Of a stretch of 64,000 bases of DNA, positions 34,350 through 44,948 are shown in pieces. The stretch lies in the NCBI GenBank assembly GCA_949927415.1, contig CATLFB010000001.1, positions 310,001 to 374,000 on the forward strand. Direction: 5' to 3'. The DNA is from an uncultured Candidatus Melainabacteria bacterium (lineage in GTDB: Bacteria; Cyanobacteriota; Vampirovibrionia; Gastranaerophilales; Gastranaerophilaceae). Both the position numbers and the translations under genes were made by a program. Under the pieces are notes generated by a model that did no database searches, was not told the DNA's origin, and saw only the letters and a list, made by a program, of their open reading frames with translations. How positions within the stretch are numbered: position 1 is the first letter of the stretch; each line of letters begins with the position of its first letter.

Positions 34350-34829
34350 TTATTGCTTAGTTTGGGGATTGACGGCAAATTCTTTCAATTTATCAAGAGC
34401 ATTTGCCATATTGTACATATTAGCGCCAAAGTAAGCGATTATACCGCCGACGGGGATTGTGAAAAGGAGTCTGACCCATTTTTTCGGACTCAGAGCAGAG
34501 GCGATACCGAGGGCGCCAAGTGCAAAAATTGAGCCGCCGAGAACTTTTTGAGTTGTTTTGGCTTTTGTGATTTGCCCAAGCGTCGGCATCTGCATTGCAG
34601 GAATCATTGATTGATTTGCGGCGGTCGGAATTTCTGCCGGAACATTTTTTGAAGCAGGTTCAAAAGTATCGCCGGCCGGCAAATCTGCATTTTGCGCTTG
34701 CTGGATATTTTGCGGGTTAACGGCCGGAAGTTCTTCTGTCGGAGTTTGTGTTTTTACCTCTTGAGCGGCGTCATTTTCCTGAGCTTTAAAGGATGTCCGG
34801 TTATAATTAGTTACAGAATTTACAAACAT
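34350..34829 (-). CDS. Hypothetical membrane protein with Pro/Gln-rich N-terminus
   Basis: A 159-residue protein of unknown function. The start is the ATG at 34829 because a near-perfect AGGAGGTG lies 6 bases upstream. The N-terminal 85 residues are polar, Gln/Thr/Pro/Ala-rich and likely disordered (NYNRTSFKAQ, then LPAVNPQNIQQAQNADLPAG). Two hydrophobic segments follow (VLGGSIFALGALGIASAL and LLFTIPVGGIIAYFGANMY). The opening NYNRTSFKA recalls MPFTSGSLKV at the start of the 53028 protein; such short motifs may mark a lineage-specific family. Confidence 0.7.
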   Translation of the reverse strand: MFVNSVTNYNRTSFKAQENDAAQEVKTQTPTEELPAVNPQNIQQAQNADLPAGDTFEPASKNVPAEIPTAANQSMIPAMQMPTLGQITKAKTTQKVLGGSIFALGALGIASALSPKKWVRLLFTIPVGGIIAYFGANMYNMANALDKLKEFAVNPQTKQ

Positions 34830-34903
34830 AGGTGCACCTCCTGTAGATATTAAACACGAACAGGAAAATTTTTGCCAAATTAATAACAAAAATTTACAAT
34901 TGC

Positions 34904-35068
34904 TTAAACATCTTCCGGAATGAAAAAGTCGGCTCTTTCAAGGAGTTCGCGGGTGTGTTCGTAGCAACAGGCGCCATGGGTTACAAGCTGGTATTCGCGC
35001 ACAATGTTCAAAACATCATCCACGGACATTTTGATAATTCGTCTTTGACCTTCGATTATTATTGCCAT
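34904..35068 (-). CDS. Small conserved-looking protein, 54 residues
   Basis: An ATG at 35068 follows AAAGGA at good spacing and opens a frame of 54 residues that starts MAIIIEGQRRIIKMSVDDVL, continues with REYQLVTHGACCYEHTRELL and ends DFFIPEDV. Amino-acid makeup and codon use look like real coding sequence. It has an adjacent Cys pair and His residues that could bind metal. It is on the rpoC2 strand but beyond the rpoC2 terminator. A hairpin (35104-35130) lies just upstream. I do not recognise the family. Confidence 0.65.
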   Translation of the reverse strand: MAIIIEGQRRIIKMSVDDVLNIVREYQLVTHGACCYEHTRELLERADFFIPEDV

Positions 35069-35238
35069 AATTAATTCCTTTCAAGAATTATTACGGCAAA
35101 AACGCGGAGAACTTTTGCAAAATCCTCCGCTGTATTTAGAAATATGTTTTGAAATTATAATCCGGTTTTTCATCCAATTGGAAGTAATCAATAATTCCCA
35201 GCATTGAGATTAGTTCATTACAGAAAATTTTGCTATAA

Positions 35239-35266
35239 AAAGAGAGGATTTTTCAATCCTCTCTTT
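35239..35266 (-). terminator. Terminator of the rpoB-rpoC1-rpoC2 operon
   Basis: A 12-bp perfect stem (AAAGAGAGGATT with AATCCTCTCTTT) around a 4-base loop, followed on the minus strand by a T-run, 40 bases past the rpoC2 stop. Confidence 0.85.
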
Positions 35267-35305
35267 GTTTATATTCCTAAACGCAGTATTGTCCGAATAA
35301 ATTTA

Positions 35306-38300
35306 TTATTCTTCTTCTCCGTTATCAATCTGGAAATCCGGTGCCCCAAACATACCTTCGATTTCTTCCAAAATCGCAGACGGTTTGCGAGCCTGATTTC
35401 TTTGAGCAACAGCGCGTTTTCTTGCTTCGCGTTCTTTTTCTTCATTTGCATTTGTAAGATGGTGGAAGCCTGTACCTGCAGGGATTAAACGACCGATAAT
35501 TACGTTTTCTTTCAATCCGCGGAGTAAGTCTTTCTTACCATCAACTGCAGCTTCTGTAAGGATTCTTGTTGTTTCCTGGAATGAAGCCGCTGAAATGAAG
35601 CTTTCAGTGTTCAATGAAGCTTTTGTGATACCTAAAAGAAGGAATTCACAAGTTGCAGGTGCTTTGCCTTCTTCTTCAGCTTTTTTGTTTTCACTTTCAA
35701 AGTGCTGAATTTCAACAAGTTCGCCCGGAAGAAGTGTTGTATCACCGGCATCAACGACTTTAACTTTCTTAGTCATCTGACGAACAATGATTTCAACGTG
35801 TTTATCGGCAATTTCTACGCCCTGAGAACGGTATACGCGCTGAACTTCGTCTACCAGATACTGTTGTGCAGCTTCCGGTCCGCAAAGTCTGATAACGTCA
35901 TGCGGGTTCAAAGGACCTGAAGTTAAAGGCTGACCTTTTGAGATTTTCTGCTTGTCTTGAACGATAATGTTAGCGTCAATTGCATATTTGATTTCAGTAC
36001 GTCCGTTTTCGTTAACGAGATACAATCTCGGCAAATCTTCATCTGTTTCGATTTCAGCAACACCGTCAACTTCTGCAAGGATTGCGCAGTCTTTCGGTTT
36101 ACGGCCTTCGAGAAGTTCTTCAACACGAGGCAAACCTTGAACAATGTCGCCAGTTTTTTGTCTTTCAAATACCAGGGTTGCAATAATATCACCGCGGAGA
36201 ACAAGTGCGCCTGATTCAACCTGAAGCATTGTCCCCGGGCTGATTAAGTAAGGACGGCCGTTTCTGATTTTAACTTCGTTTTTGTTAACTGAAACAATTT
36301 GTCCTGAAATCGGAGATACATCGCCGCCGTCAGAGATAATTGAATCAACTTTAACAAAGTCGCCTTTTTTAACTGACGCTTTACCTTTTACTGAAACTAC
36401 TGTTTCATAAGAATCGCAGATAATAAGCAATCTTCTGGCATCCTCATTGTTATGTTTGATTGAAGCTGTACCGTCGTTAATTGCCAGAACCTGAGTTTTT
36501 GCAACCGGTGTTTTCGGAGCAATTGTTTCGCCGTCTTTTACAAGCAATTCTGTTTGAAGTGAAGACATCAATTTTGAGTTGCCTTCAAATTCACGGCGGA
36601 CAATAAGGTTTTCAAGAACAACGATTCTCAAATTGCCATTGTCATCAAGTTCCACCATACCTTTAAGGTGTGACAGGTATCCTTGCATTTGAAGAACCAA
36701 GCTTGTTCTTGTTATTGTTGAACCGTCGAGGTTTCTGACTCTTGCGCCGTCTTTGTATTGCAATTGAGTTACAGGAACAATATCAATCAAATCGTCTGTT
36801 GTGTTGAATTGAATTGATACATTTTTCTGTTCAACTTCCAGAACCTGAACAGGTCTGATAAGGATTTGCACAGGCTGGTTAGAGATGTTGTCTTCGTCTA
36901 AAGAAAGGCTTGCATCAAGTTCTTCATCCAAATCGTCGATATCAATGTCATCATTAGCAGAATCCATGATTGTAACGATTGAAGTTTCTTTTGCTTTAAT
37001 ACCTTCTGCGATTACGGTTCCTTTTTTAACGACTTCGCCTTCGTCAACTTTCAATTCTGAAATGCTTGAAAGTGTATGAACTTCGCCGGGTCTTACGGTA
37101 ATTTCGTGGATAATATCGTTAAATTCTTTGAATTCAACAATACCGTCGATGTGGCAATAAACGTCTTTTACAACTTCTGTACCGGCAGTTACAAAAGTTC
37201 CGTTTTCAACCATTTTCAAAGAACTGTCTTTTGAAATCTGGTGAATTTCTTCCGGAATAAACACAACTGAACCCGGTCTTGTGATGATTTGGTTTTCATC
37301 AACTTCAACATCAACGTATCTGATTTCGCCGGATGATGTTACAGCACACTCATCGTCGATAAGTTCCGCGATAATCATGCCGTTTTCAACAGGAGTGTCA
37401 ACAGGTGCTTTAACGATGTATTTTTCACCTGTTTTGTCAACTGTCCAGAGCTGTTCTTTTTTAGTTTGTTCAAATGTAGCATTTTCAGGCTGCAATGATG
37501 CGATTACGATTGTCAATTCTTTACCTTGAACAATCTTTTTGATTTTTTTGCCTTCGAATTTAACTTCTTCAATAACCAAATCTTCGCCGAAACGAACTTC
37601 ACCGCCATGTTCGGAGATTGTTAAAGTTTCAGCTAATTTTTCGCCTTCTTTAACCGGTTGTTCGTCTTCAACAAGAACTTTAGAACCGCCCGGAAGGTTG
37701 TAAACATCTCCGCCCAGAACCCAAATAACTCCTTGTTTATTTGTAGTTCTTGAGATGTTGCCCTGACGGTCTTTCTTTTCATCTGCGATGAAATCTTCGT
37801 AGATAACTTCGCCCGGAAGATCTGAAGTGATATCTTTTGTTGCTTTTTCTGTCAAACGAGAGCCGTCGCCTGAAGATACAGGTTCGTAAACTGCAAGTTT
37901 GAATCCTTTTTCAACCATCATGCCGTTTGTAAAGAATACGGTTGAACCGGCCGGAATATGGTATTTATCAGTGCGTTTTGCACCTTTGATTTCGATATCT
38001 GCTTCGTAGTTTGCAACCATAACGACATCCCCGTGACGTGTTCTTACTTCGCGAGTTTTAACGTTTGAAACCACTTCACCTGCAGATTTGGCTTCGATTG
38101 ATTTCATAGCGCCGGCACCTTTGAATACACCGCCGGTGTGGAATGTTCTCATTGTAAGCTGTGTACCGGGTTCACCGATGGATTGCGCTGCGATAATACC
38201 GATTGCTTCACCGATATCAACGAGTTTTTGTGTTGTCATTGCCCAGCCGTAGCATTTTTGGCAGATACCGTATTCAAGTCCGCAGGTCAAACCTGAACGA

Positions 38301-39163
38301 ACACGGAGTTCTTGAAGATTTAGGTGCGCAACTTTTTTGATATCATCACGATTCATTGTAGTTCCGGACTGAACAAGAACTGTTCCGTCTGTATCTTTGA
38401 TATCTTCTGCTATTGTACGGCCTAAAAGTCTGTCAATCAACGGAACAATTACAGCGTCGCCGTTTGTAATAGGTTTCATGTTAATTGCTTTAGTTGTATG
38501 ACAGTCAGCATCACGGATTATAACATCCTGAGCAACGTCAACCAGACGTCTTGTCAAATAACCGGAGTCGGCTGTTTTCAACGCTGTATCTACAAGACCT
38601 TTACGTGCACCGTATGATGAAATGATGTATTCGGTAACTGACAAACCTTCTTTAAAGTTTGATTTAATCGGCAAGTCGATAATCTGCCCTTGTGCGTCAG
38701 CCATCAAACCGCGCATACCTACGAGCTGTGATACCTGTGATAAGTTACCTCTCGCACCTGAGAATGCCATCATATATACAGGGTTTAATTTATCAAAGTT
38801 TTCAACAACCTGAGCGGTCAATTTTTCCGTTGTTTCTGACCATGTGTCGATAACTTTTGTATATCTTTCAACTTCTGTGATTTCACCTTTTAGGTATCTG
38901 TTAGTTGATTTTTCGATTTCTTTTTCCGCTTCTTTCAGTAATTCTTTCTTAACGGAAGGGACCTGCAAGTCAGCAATTGAAATTGTAGTACCGGATTTGG
39001 TCGCATAGCGGTAGCCAAGGTTTTTCAGGCTGTTTGCAAGTTCTGCGGTTTTTGCGCCGCCAAACTCCAAATATATTTGAGACAGAAGGTTGTTTAAACC
39101 TTTTTTATCCATCTGTTTATTAATGAAATCCGGAGTTTTCTTTGAATTTGTGTATGTTTCCAT
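35306..39163 (-). CDS. rpoC2: RNA polymerase beta-prime subunit, C-terminal part (split form)
   Basis: Carries the bridge helix and trigger loop region and the C-terminal half of beta-prime. FINKQMDKKGLNNLLSQIY opens it as in cyanobacterial RpoC2; SGARGNLSQVSQLVGMRG and AQSIGEPGTQLTMRTFHTGG mark the bridge-helix and trigger-loop segments. After the trigger loop comes a long stretch with repeated beta-rich motifs (sandwich-barrel hybrid type), the counterpart of the SI3 insertion; the total of 1285 residues is roughly 450 more than the matching half of E. coli beta-prime. A tail near ATCEFLLLGITKASLNTESF is conserved. Split rpoC is a hallmark of the cyanobacterial lineage. Confidence 0.95.
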   Translation of the reverse strand: METYTNSKKTPDFINKQMDKKGLNNLLSQIYLEFGGAKTAELANSLKNLGYRYATKSGTTISIADLQVPSVKKELLKEAEKEIEKSTNRYLKGEITEVERYTKVIDTWSETTEKLTAQVVENFDKLNPVYMMAFSGARGNLSQVSQLVGMRGLMADAQGQIIDLPIKSNFKEGLSVTEYIISSYGARKGLVDTALKTADSGYLTRRLVDVAQDVIIRDADCHTTKAINMKPITNGDAVIVPLIDRLLGRTIAEDIKDTDGTVLVQSGTTMNRDDIKKVAHLNLQELRVRSGLTCGLEYGICQKCYGWAMTTQKLVDIGEAIGIIAAQSIGEPGTQLTMRTFHTGGVFKGAGAMKSIEAKSAGEVVSNVKTREVRTRHGDVVMVANYEADIEIKGAKRTDKYHIPAGSTVFFTNGMMVEKGFKLAVYEPVSSGDGSRLTEKATKDITSDLPGEVIYEDFIADEKKDRQGNISRTTNKQGVIWVLGGDVYNLPGGSKVLVEDEQPVKEGEKLAETLTISEHGGEVRFGEDLVIEEVKFEGKKIKKIVQGKELTIVIASLQPENATFEQTKKEQLWTVDKTGEKYIVKAPVDTPVENGMIIAELIDDECAVTSSGEIRYVDVEVDENQIITRPGSVVFIPEEIHQISKDSSLKMVENGTFVTAGTEVVKDVYCHIDGIVEFKEFNDIIHEITVRPGEVHTLSSISELKVDEGEVVKKGTVIAEGIKAKETSIVTIMDSANDDIDIDDLDEELDASLSLDEDNISNQPVQILIRPVQVLEVEQKNVSIQFNTTDDLIDIVPVTQLQYKDGARVRNLDGSTITRTSLVLQMQGYLSHLKGMVELDDNGNLRIVVLENLIVRREFEGNSKLMSSLQTELLVKDGETIAPKTPVAKTQVLAINDGTASIKHNNEDARRLLIICDSYETVVSVKGKASVKKGDFVKVDSIISDGGDVSPISGQIVSVNKNEVKIRNGRPYLISPGTMLQVESGALVLRGDIIATLVFERQKTGDIVQGLPRVEELLEGRKPKDCAILAEVDGVAEIETDEDLPRLYLVNENGRTEIKYAIDANIIVQDKQKISKGQPLTSGPLNPHDVIRLCGPEAAQQYLVDEVQRVYRSQGVEIADKHVEIIVRQMTKKVKVVDAGDTTLLPGELVEIQHFESENKKAEEEGKAPATCEFLLLGITKASLNTESFISAASFQETTRILTEAAVDGKKDLLRGLKENVIIGRLIPAGTGFHHLTNANEEKEREARKRAVAQRNQARKPSAILEEIEGMFGAPDFQIDNGEEE

Positions 39164-39204
39164 TCTTTATTTTCCTTTATGTTTTATAGCTTTATGTTTT
39201 TAAA

Positions 39205-39240
39205 AGTGAATAGGTTAATAAGTAAATAAGCGAATAAGTG
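39205..39240. repeat. Tandem octamer array (AGTGAATA-like) between rpoC1 and rpoC2
   Basis: Four degenerate tandem octamers, AGTGAATA, GGTTAATA, AGTAAATA and AGCGAATA, then AGTG. The array is in the 142-base rpoC1-rpoC2 gap. Period and sequence differ slightly from the GTGAAAA heptamers elsewhere, so this is either a diverged member or a separate element. Confidence 0.55.
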
Positions 39241-39305
39241 CGTTTTAATTATCTTGTCACCTTTATTTTAAAAGGGCTTATCCTGTATTACCTTATTTCC
39301 TTTCA

Positions 39306-41015
39306 TTAAGCCAAGGCTTTTCTGACAGCTTCGTTGAAGATAAGTCTTCCGGCAGTTGTTTCCAATCTTTCGCCATGTTCATCTCTTACAACGATTTTGT
39401 CGTGAAGGTCGATTACACCGACTTCGAGAGCTGAAATTGCATCCTGGAAGTTATAGAAATAACCTTTCGGATCTTTGTCAGCATTTTTAAGGATTGTCAG
39501 GTAGTACATACCCAATACCATGTCCTGAGTCGGAGTGATAATCGGTTTGCCTGTTGCAGGAGCGAGGATGTTGTTAGTTGCTAACATTAACATTCTAGCC
39601 TCAGTTTGCGCTTCTATTGAAAGCGGTACGTGAACAGCCATCTGGTCACCGTCGAAGTCGGCGTTGAAAGCTGTACAAACAAGCGGATGGAGCTGGATTG
39701 CGCGGCCTTCTACCAATTTCGGTTCAAATGCCTGAATACCAAGTCTGTGAAGGGTCGGGGCACGGTTCAATAATACCGGATGTCCGTCGATTACCTCTTC
39801 TAAGATATCCCAAACGATTGCTTCTGAGCGTTCGATTTTTTTCTTAGCTGATTTAATGTTTTGAACATATCCGCGTTCGATAAGTTTGTTAACAACGAAC
39901 GGTTTGAACAATTCGATTGCCATTTCTTTTGGCAAACCGCACTGATTCAAGCTTAATTGCGGACCGACAACGATAACTGAACGGCCTGAGTAGTCAACAC
40001 GTTTACCGAGCAGGTTCTGACGGAAACGGCCTTGTTTACCTTCGATAATGTTTGATAATGATTTCAGCGCTCTGTTGTTCGGACCGACAACTGTTCTGCC
40101 GCGTCTGCCGTTATCAATTAGAGCATCAACGGCTTCCTGAAGCATACGTTTTTCGTTTCTGACGATAATTTCAGGAGCGCCCATTTCCAACAATCTTTGC
40201 AAACGGTTGTTTCTGTTGATTACGCGTCTGTACAAATCGTTCAAATCTGATGTTGCAAAACGTCCGCCGTCCAACTGAACCATCGGTCTCAAATCCGGAG
40301 GAGTTACGGGAAGAACATCCATAATCATCCACGTCGGATCGGTTTCTGATGAAATCAAGCTGTCTAATAATCTTAAACGTTTGATTAATTTACTTTTCTT
40401 TTGAACTGAATTTACAGTGCCGGCAAGCTCGGTTCTGATTTCTTCAGCCATTTCTTTTGTATTAATTTCTGCTAAAAGTTCTTTGATAGCTTCAGCCCCG
40501 ATTCCCACTTTCAATGAAGAATCTTCGTTTTCTGCCATGTAATCTTCGTATTCTTCTTCGCCTAAAAGCTGCAACTTTTTGAAATTGCTTTCGCCCGGAT
40601 CAAGAACGACGTAATTGTTGAAGTAGATTACCTGTTCCAAATCTTTCAATGTCATATCGAGAAGTAAGCCCAAATATGATGGTATTCCTTTCAGGAACCA
40701 GATGTGAGAAACAGGAGCTGCCAGTTTGATGTGTCCCATTCTCTGACGTCTTACTTTTGAATCGGTAACTTCAACGCCGCAGCGTTCGCAGATGATACCT
40801 TTGTGACGAACTCTTTTATATTTACCGCAATAGCATTCCCAGTCTTTTGATGGCCCAAAAATTCTTTCGCAGAAAAGACCGTCTCTTTCAGGTTTTAATG
40901 TACGGTAGTTAATTGTTTCCGGCTTAGTAACTTCACCGTAGGACCATTTCAAAATCCTTTCCGGTGACGCAATACTAATTCGTATATAGTCAAAATAATC
41001 TATGCTTGTTGACAT
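39306..41015 (-). CDS. rpoC1: RNA polymerase gamma subunit (N-terminal part of beta-prime)
   Basis: The N-terminal half of beta-prime as a separate 569-residue subunit, as in Cyanobacteria. It contains the zinc-binding [19 protein letters not shown] (Cys-X-Cys, Cys-X2-Cys) near residue 52, the clamp and switch regions ([17 protein letters not shown]) and the catalytic Mg-binding [12 protein letters not shown] near residue 452. The protein ends [10 protein letters not shown], just where the cyanobacterial gamma subunit ends. It lies between rpoB and rpoC2, with repeat-bearing gaps on both sides. Confidence 0.96.
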   Translation of the reverse strand: MSTSIDYFDYIRISIASPERILKWSYGEVTKPETINYRTLKPERDGLFCERIFGPSKDWECYCGKYKRVRHKGIICERCGVEVTDSKVRRQRMGHIKLAAPVSHIWFLKGIPSYLGLLLDMTLKDLEQVIYFNNYVVLDPGESNFKKLQLLGEEEYEDYMAENEDSSLKVGIGAEAIKELLAEINTKEMAEEIRTELAGTVNSVQKKSKLIKRLRLLDSLISSETDPTWMIMDVLPVTPPDLRPMVQLDGGRFATSDLNDLYRRVINRNNRLQRLLEMGAPEIIVRNEKRMLQEAVDALIDNGRRGRTVVGPNNRALKSLSNIIEGKQGRFRQNLLGKRVDYSGRSVIVVGPQLSLNQCGLPKEMAIELFKPFVVNKLIERGYVQNIKSAKKKIERSEAIVWDILEEVIDGHPVLLNRAPTLHRLGIQAFEPKLVEGRAIQLHPLVCTAFNADFDGDQMAVHVPLSIEAQTEARMLMLATNNILAPATGKPIITPTQDMVLGMYYLTILKNADKDPKGYFYNFQDAISALEVGVIDLHDKIVVRDEHGERLETTAGRLIFNEAVRKALA

Positions 41016-41060
41016 TTTTTTATCTTTCTCCTTTTTTTATTAAGTGAAAATATGAGTTTT

Positions 41061-41169
41061 GTGAAAAGTGAAATGTGAGATGTGAAAAGTCGTTATTGGT
41101 GCTTTGCACAATATTAATATTGACTTTAGTGTAAAGGTCTTCTCACCTTTCACTTCTCACTTTTCACTC
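41061..41169. repeat. GTGAAAA heptamer arrays as inverted arms in the rpoB-rpoC1 gap
   Basis: The left arm (41061-41089) is four heptamers (GTGAAAA, GTGAAAT, GTGAGAT, GTGAAAA). The right arm (41139-41169) is four in reverse. About 49 bases lie between. The whole inter-subunit gap of the RNA polymerase operon is made of this element. Confidence 0.75.
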
Positions 41170-41171
41170 AA

Positions 41172-44100
41172 TTATATATCTCCGAATGTTGTCGGTGTTT
41201 CAAAGAAATTGATGTTTAACAATTCTGAATCTATATCAGAAAGCGTTCTTTTCGGAGCAGACTTTCTCAAATCGTCCATGTCTGTCATCAAATCAACTTC
41301 GGCACCGTCTTTTTTCGCTACCGTAATATCCAAACCGATTGATTGAAGTTCGCGAACCAATACTTTGAATGATTCCGGGATACCGGGTCTCGGGATATTA
41401 TCGCCTTTTACGATTGCTTCGTAAGCGCGGTTACGGCCGTTAACATCGTCGGATTTGATTGTTAACATTTCTTGAAGTGTGTATGCCGCACCGTATGCTT
41501 CCAAAGCCCAAACTTCCATTTCACCGAATCTCTGGCCGCCGAATTGTGCTTTACCGCCAAGAGGTTGTTGAGTTACAAGTGAGTATGGACCAGTTGAACG
41601 AGCGTGGATTTTGTCGTCAACAAGGTGGACAAGTTTCAGGATATAAGAAAGACCCACTGCAACCGGTTCATCAAACTGTTCGCCTGTACGACCGTCGATT
41701 AGTCTTACTTTACCGTCTTCAGTTACCCAATCACAGCCTGAATCTTTGATACCTTTCAAAAGTTCGGCTTTAGTTGCGATTTCTGATTTGTTGTCGCCGT
41801 ACATTTCGTCAAACGATGGTGCTTCGTAGTAATTTCCTGTCAAATATGCAGCCAAACCAAGCAACAATTCGTAAGTCTGGCCAACGTTCATACGGGAAGG
41901 TACACCAAGCGGGTTAAGTACGATATCAACCGGTGTTCCGTCAGGCATAAACGGCATATCTTCTTTCGGTAATATTCTTGAAACAATACCTTTGTTACCG
42001 TGGCGTCCTGAGAGTTTGTCGCCGACTGAAACTTTACGTTTTTGAGCGATGTAAACTCTGATTACCGTGTTTGCGCCCGGCGGAAGTTCGTCGCCTTTTT
42101 CTCTGTCAAATACTTTAACGTCGAGTACGCGGCCGCCTTCTCCGTGAGGAACTCTCAATGAATTATCTTTAACATCTCTTGCTTTTTCAGCAAAGATTGC
42201 GCGTAGAAGTTTTTCTTCCGGCGGATGTTCAGATTCACCTTTCGGTGTAACTTTACCAACAAGAATATCGTCAGCATAAACTCTCGCCCCGATACGAACA
42301 ATACCGCGTTCATCAAGGTGTCTCAGTGCATCTTCCGAAACGTTCGGAATTTCGCGAGTGATTTCTTCAGGTCCGAGTTTTGTCTGGCGGGCGTCGATTT
42401 CCAATTTTTCGATGTGGACTGATGTAAAGATATCATCGTGAACGCATCTTTCTGAAAGCAAAATCGCGTCTTCATAGTTGTAACCTTCCCAAGGCATGTA
42501 CGCTACAATTACGTTTTTACCGAGCGAAAGTTCGCCGCCGTTAGTTGAAGCACCGTCTGCGATAACGTCACCCGCTTTAACTTTGTCGCCTTCGTTTACG
42601 ATAGGTTTCTGGTTAATGCAGGTATCCTGGTTACTTCTCAAATATTTCATTAATTGATAAATATGCGGTTTGTTGTTTGTGTCGCGGATTACGATTTCTT
42701 CACCGACAACGCGTTCTACAACACCGTCAACTTCAGATACTACAACCATACCTGAATCTTTTGCTGCACGCGCTTCCATACCAGTACCAACGCGGGGTCT
42801 GTCTGTAATCAAAAGCGGTACTGACTGACGCTGCATGTTTGAACCCATCAATGCACGGTTCGCGTCATCGTGTTCAATGAACGGAATCAGTGATGTCGCA
42901 ACAGAGATAATCTGGATAGGTGAAACTCCGACGTAGTCAACTTTTTGAGATTCGCCCATTGTGAATTCAGAGCGGTAACGAATCGGAACATATTCATCTT
43001 TGAAAGTTCTGTCATCGTTCAACTGAACGTCTGCCGGTGCAACACGAAGGTTTTCATCTTCATCTGCTGTCATATAAACAACTTCATCAGTTACAACGCC
43101 ATCTTTTACTACAAAGAACGGAGCTTCGATAAAGCCGTAGTCGTTAACTTTTGCGTGGGTTGCCAAAGAACCGATCAAACCTGCGTTCGGACCTTCAGGA
43201 GTTTCAATCGGACAAATACGTCCGTAGTGAGACGGGTGGATGTCACGAACAGCAAAGCCTGCACGTTCTCTCATCAAACCGCCAGGTCCAAGAGCTGAAA
43301 TACGTCTTTTGTGAGTCAATTCAGCAAGCGGGTTAATCTGGTCCATGAACTGTGACAACTGAGAAGATCCGAAGAATTCTTTCAATGAAGCCACCAACGG
43401 TTTTGTGTTCAACAAGTTCAGCGGAGTCAATGTTTCAGAATCCTGAAGAGTCATTCTTTCTTTAACGATTCTTTCGATTCTTGAAAGACCTACTCTGAAC
43501 TGGTTTTGCAACAATTCGCCTACTGAACGGATTCTTCTGTTGCCCAAGTGGTCGATATCATCAACTGTTCCTTCATCGTATGTTAAGTTAATCAAGTATT
43601 CAATTGATGCAACGATATCCTGAACAGTCAGTGTTCTCTGGTTTTTCGGAATGTTCAGGTTCAATTTTTTGTTTAATTTATAACGGCCGACACGTCCGAT
43701 ATCGTATTTCTTTTCATCAAAGAAACGCGCTTCCAAGATTTGGCGTCCGCCTTGAGCCGATGCCGGATCGCCCGGTCTTAATTTTTTATAAACTTCGATT
43801 AATGCATCATCAGTTGTTTCTGCTGTATCTTTGTCAAGTGTTTTCTTCAAAAATTCAAAGTGAGTGAACAAAGATTCCATTTCAGAAACTGTGATACCCA
43901 TAGCTTTCAACAATGTTGTAGCTAAGATTTTACGGTTTTTATCGATTTTAACGTAGATTAAGTCGTTAGAATCAGTTTCAATTTTCAACCATGCGCCGCG
44001 GTTCGGAATCATGGTTGCATTATATAAACGTTTGCCGGCAGGTGAAATTTCACGTTTGAAGTAAACACCGGGAGAACGTACAATCTGAGAAACGATTACA

Positions 44101-44492
44101 CGTTCCGCACCGTTTACAATGAATGTACCTTTGTCAGTCATTGTCGGGATATCGCCGATATAAACTTCCTGTTCTTTGATTTCACCGCTATCACGGTTAA
44201 CAAGTCTTATCATTACGCGAAGTTGTTTTGCATAAGTTGCGTCATGAATTCTCGCTTCTTCAACGGTATATTTAGCGTTGTCGAAAGTATAATTTGGAAG
44301 GAAGTGTAATTCCAATCTTCCGGTGTAGTCTTTAATCGGAGAGAATGAAAGCAATTCTTCTTTCAAACCTTCTTTCAAGAACCACTCAAAAGATTTTTTC
44401 TGCACTTCAATAAGATCCGGTAAATCATCCAAACGAGTATGAGGAATACCCATTGGTGTTACTCTTTTTGCATATTTTGTCTTAGACATCAA
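41172..44492 (-). CDS. rpoB: RNA polymerase beta subunit
   Basis: Catalytic beta subunit, 1106 residues, complete. Recognisable blocks include the rifampicin-pocket region [20 protein letters not shown] followed by [19 protein letters not shown], the active-site [27 protein letters not shown] and the C-terminal [18 protein letters not shown]. Asp, His and Ser/Gln positions of the rifampicin pocket look wild type. The length is close to cyanobacterial RpoB. The gene starts the operon; rplL/rplJ are not immediately upstream, where a leader of about 245 bases is predicted. Confidence 0.97.
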   Translation of the reverse strand: MMSKTKYAKRVTPMGIPHTRLDDLPDLIEVQKKSFEWFLKEGLKEELLSFSPIKDYTGRLELHFLPNYTFDNAKYTVEEARIHDATYAKQLRVMIRLVNRDSGEIKEQEVYIGDIPTMTDKGTFIVNGAERVIVSQIVRSPGVYFKREISPAGKRLYNATMIPNRGAWLKIETDSNDLIYVKIDKNRKILATTLLKAMGITVSEMESLFTHFEFLKKTLDKDTAETTDDALIEVYKKLRPGDPASAQGGRQILEARFFDEKKYDIGRVGRYKLNKKLNLNIPKNQRTLTVQDIVASIEYLINLTYDEGTVDDIDHLGNRRIRSVGELLQNQFRVGLSRIERIVKERMTLQDSETLTPLNLLNTKPLVASLKEFFGSSQLSQFMDQINPLAELTHKRRISALGPGGLMRERAGFAVRDIHPSHYGRICPIETPEGPNAGLIGSLATHAKVNDYGFIEAPFFVVKDGVVTDEVVYMTADEDENLRVAPADVQLNDDRTFKDEYVPIRYRSEFTMGESQKVDYVGVSPIQIISVATSLIPFIEHDDANRALMGSNMQRQSVPLLITDRPRVGTGMEARAAKDSGMVVVSEVDGVVERVVGEEIVIRDTNNKPHIYQLMKYLRSNQDTCINQKPIVNEGDKVKAGDVIADGASTNGGELSLGKNVIVAYMPWEGYNYEDAILLSERCVHDDIFTSVHIEKLEIDARQTKLGPEEITREIPNVSEDALRHLDERGIVRIGARVYADDILVGKVTPKGESEHPPEEKLLRAIFAEKARDVKDNSLRVPHGEGGRVLDVKVFDREKGDELPPGANTVIRVYIAQKRKVSVGDKLSGRHGNKGIVSRILPKEDMPFMPDGTPVDIVLNPLGVPSRMNVGQTYELLLGLAAYLTGNYYEAPSFDEMYGDNKSEIATKAELLKGIKDSGCDWVTEDGKVRLIDGRTGEQFDEPVAVGLSYILKLVHLVDDKIHARSTGPYSLVTQQPLGGKAQFGGQRFGEMEVWALEAYGAAYTLQEMLTIKSDDVNGRNRAYEAIVKGDNIPRPGIPESFKVLVRELQSIGLDITVAKKDGAEVDLMTDMDDLRKSAPKRTLSDIDSELLNINFFETPTTFGDI

Positions 44493-44562
44493 TTCACCTC
44501 ATTAATAATGGTGTACGTACAATAATTTTAATCTTGCGCCCTCGCTTTTAACGTGTCTTCGG

Positions 44563-44597
44563 TTGTTGCCTGCAATGAATTTTCATTTTGCCAACAA
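44563..44597 (-). promoter_or_regulatory. Hairpin in the rpoB 5-prime leader
   Basis: Outer arms TTGTTG / CAACAA enclose inner pairing AATGAA / TTCATT, making a long stem in the untranslated leader about 70 to 105 bases before the rpoB ATG. It has no T-run. It may control polymerase-operon expression; the rest of the 44493-44735 leader holds no open frame that I recognise. Confidence 0.45.
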
Positions 44598-44743
44598 TCC
44601 TTCACACTCAGCTCGGCCGCGCTCTAACTTAAGGCTGTTAACCTTTTACCTGCCTGCTTTTCAGACTGATAAACTTTTATATAAATTTCGGGCTTTCTAA
44701 ATTTTGGCATAGTTCACCCGACTTTAATTTTGCATGTTATTAA

Positions 44744-44771
44744 ATCGTAATACATCAATAAATTTAGTCAA
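44744..44771 (-). promoter_or_regulatory. Candidate promoter of the rpoB operon
   Basis: On the minus strand, TTGACT (44771-44766), 16-base spacer, TACGAT (44749-44744). The predicted start is near 44737, giving a leader of about 245 bases ahead of rpoB. Confidence 0.5.
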
Positions 44772-44919
44772 GAAAATTTAAGAAGTTCTCAAAATCTTTG
44801 TTAAAAATTCTTTACAAAATGTTAGAAAAAAGTTATTTATGGGCATAAAACTTTCTTATATTCGGGCTTTGGGGTGTTTTGAGCCGGCTAAAAACTGAGT
44901 CTGAAAAAATAGCCGAAAC

Positions 44920-44948
44920 TTGCATATACCAAAACTTTCTGCTATATT
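44920..44948 (+). promoter_or_regulatory. Promoter of the secreted paralogue pair
   Basis: TTGCAT (44920-44925), 17-base spacer, TATATT (44943-44948). The ATG at 44966 follows 17 bases later with AAAGGGG between. Confidence 0.6.

Noticed and set aside
6361-41169. CRISPR array interpretation of the GTGAAAA repeats
   Set aside because: Units are 7-8 bases in direct tandem without spacers, scattered over many gaps, and no cas genes are present.
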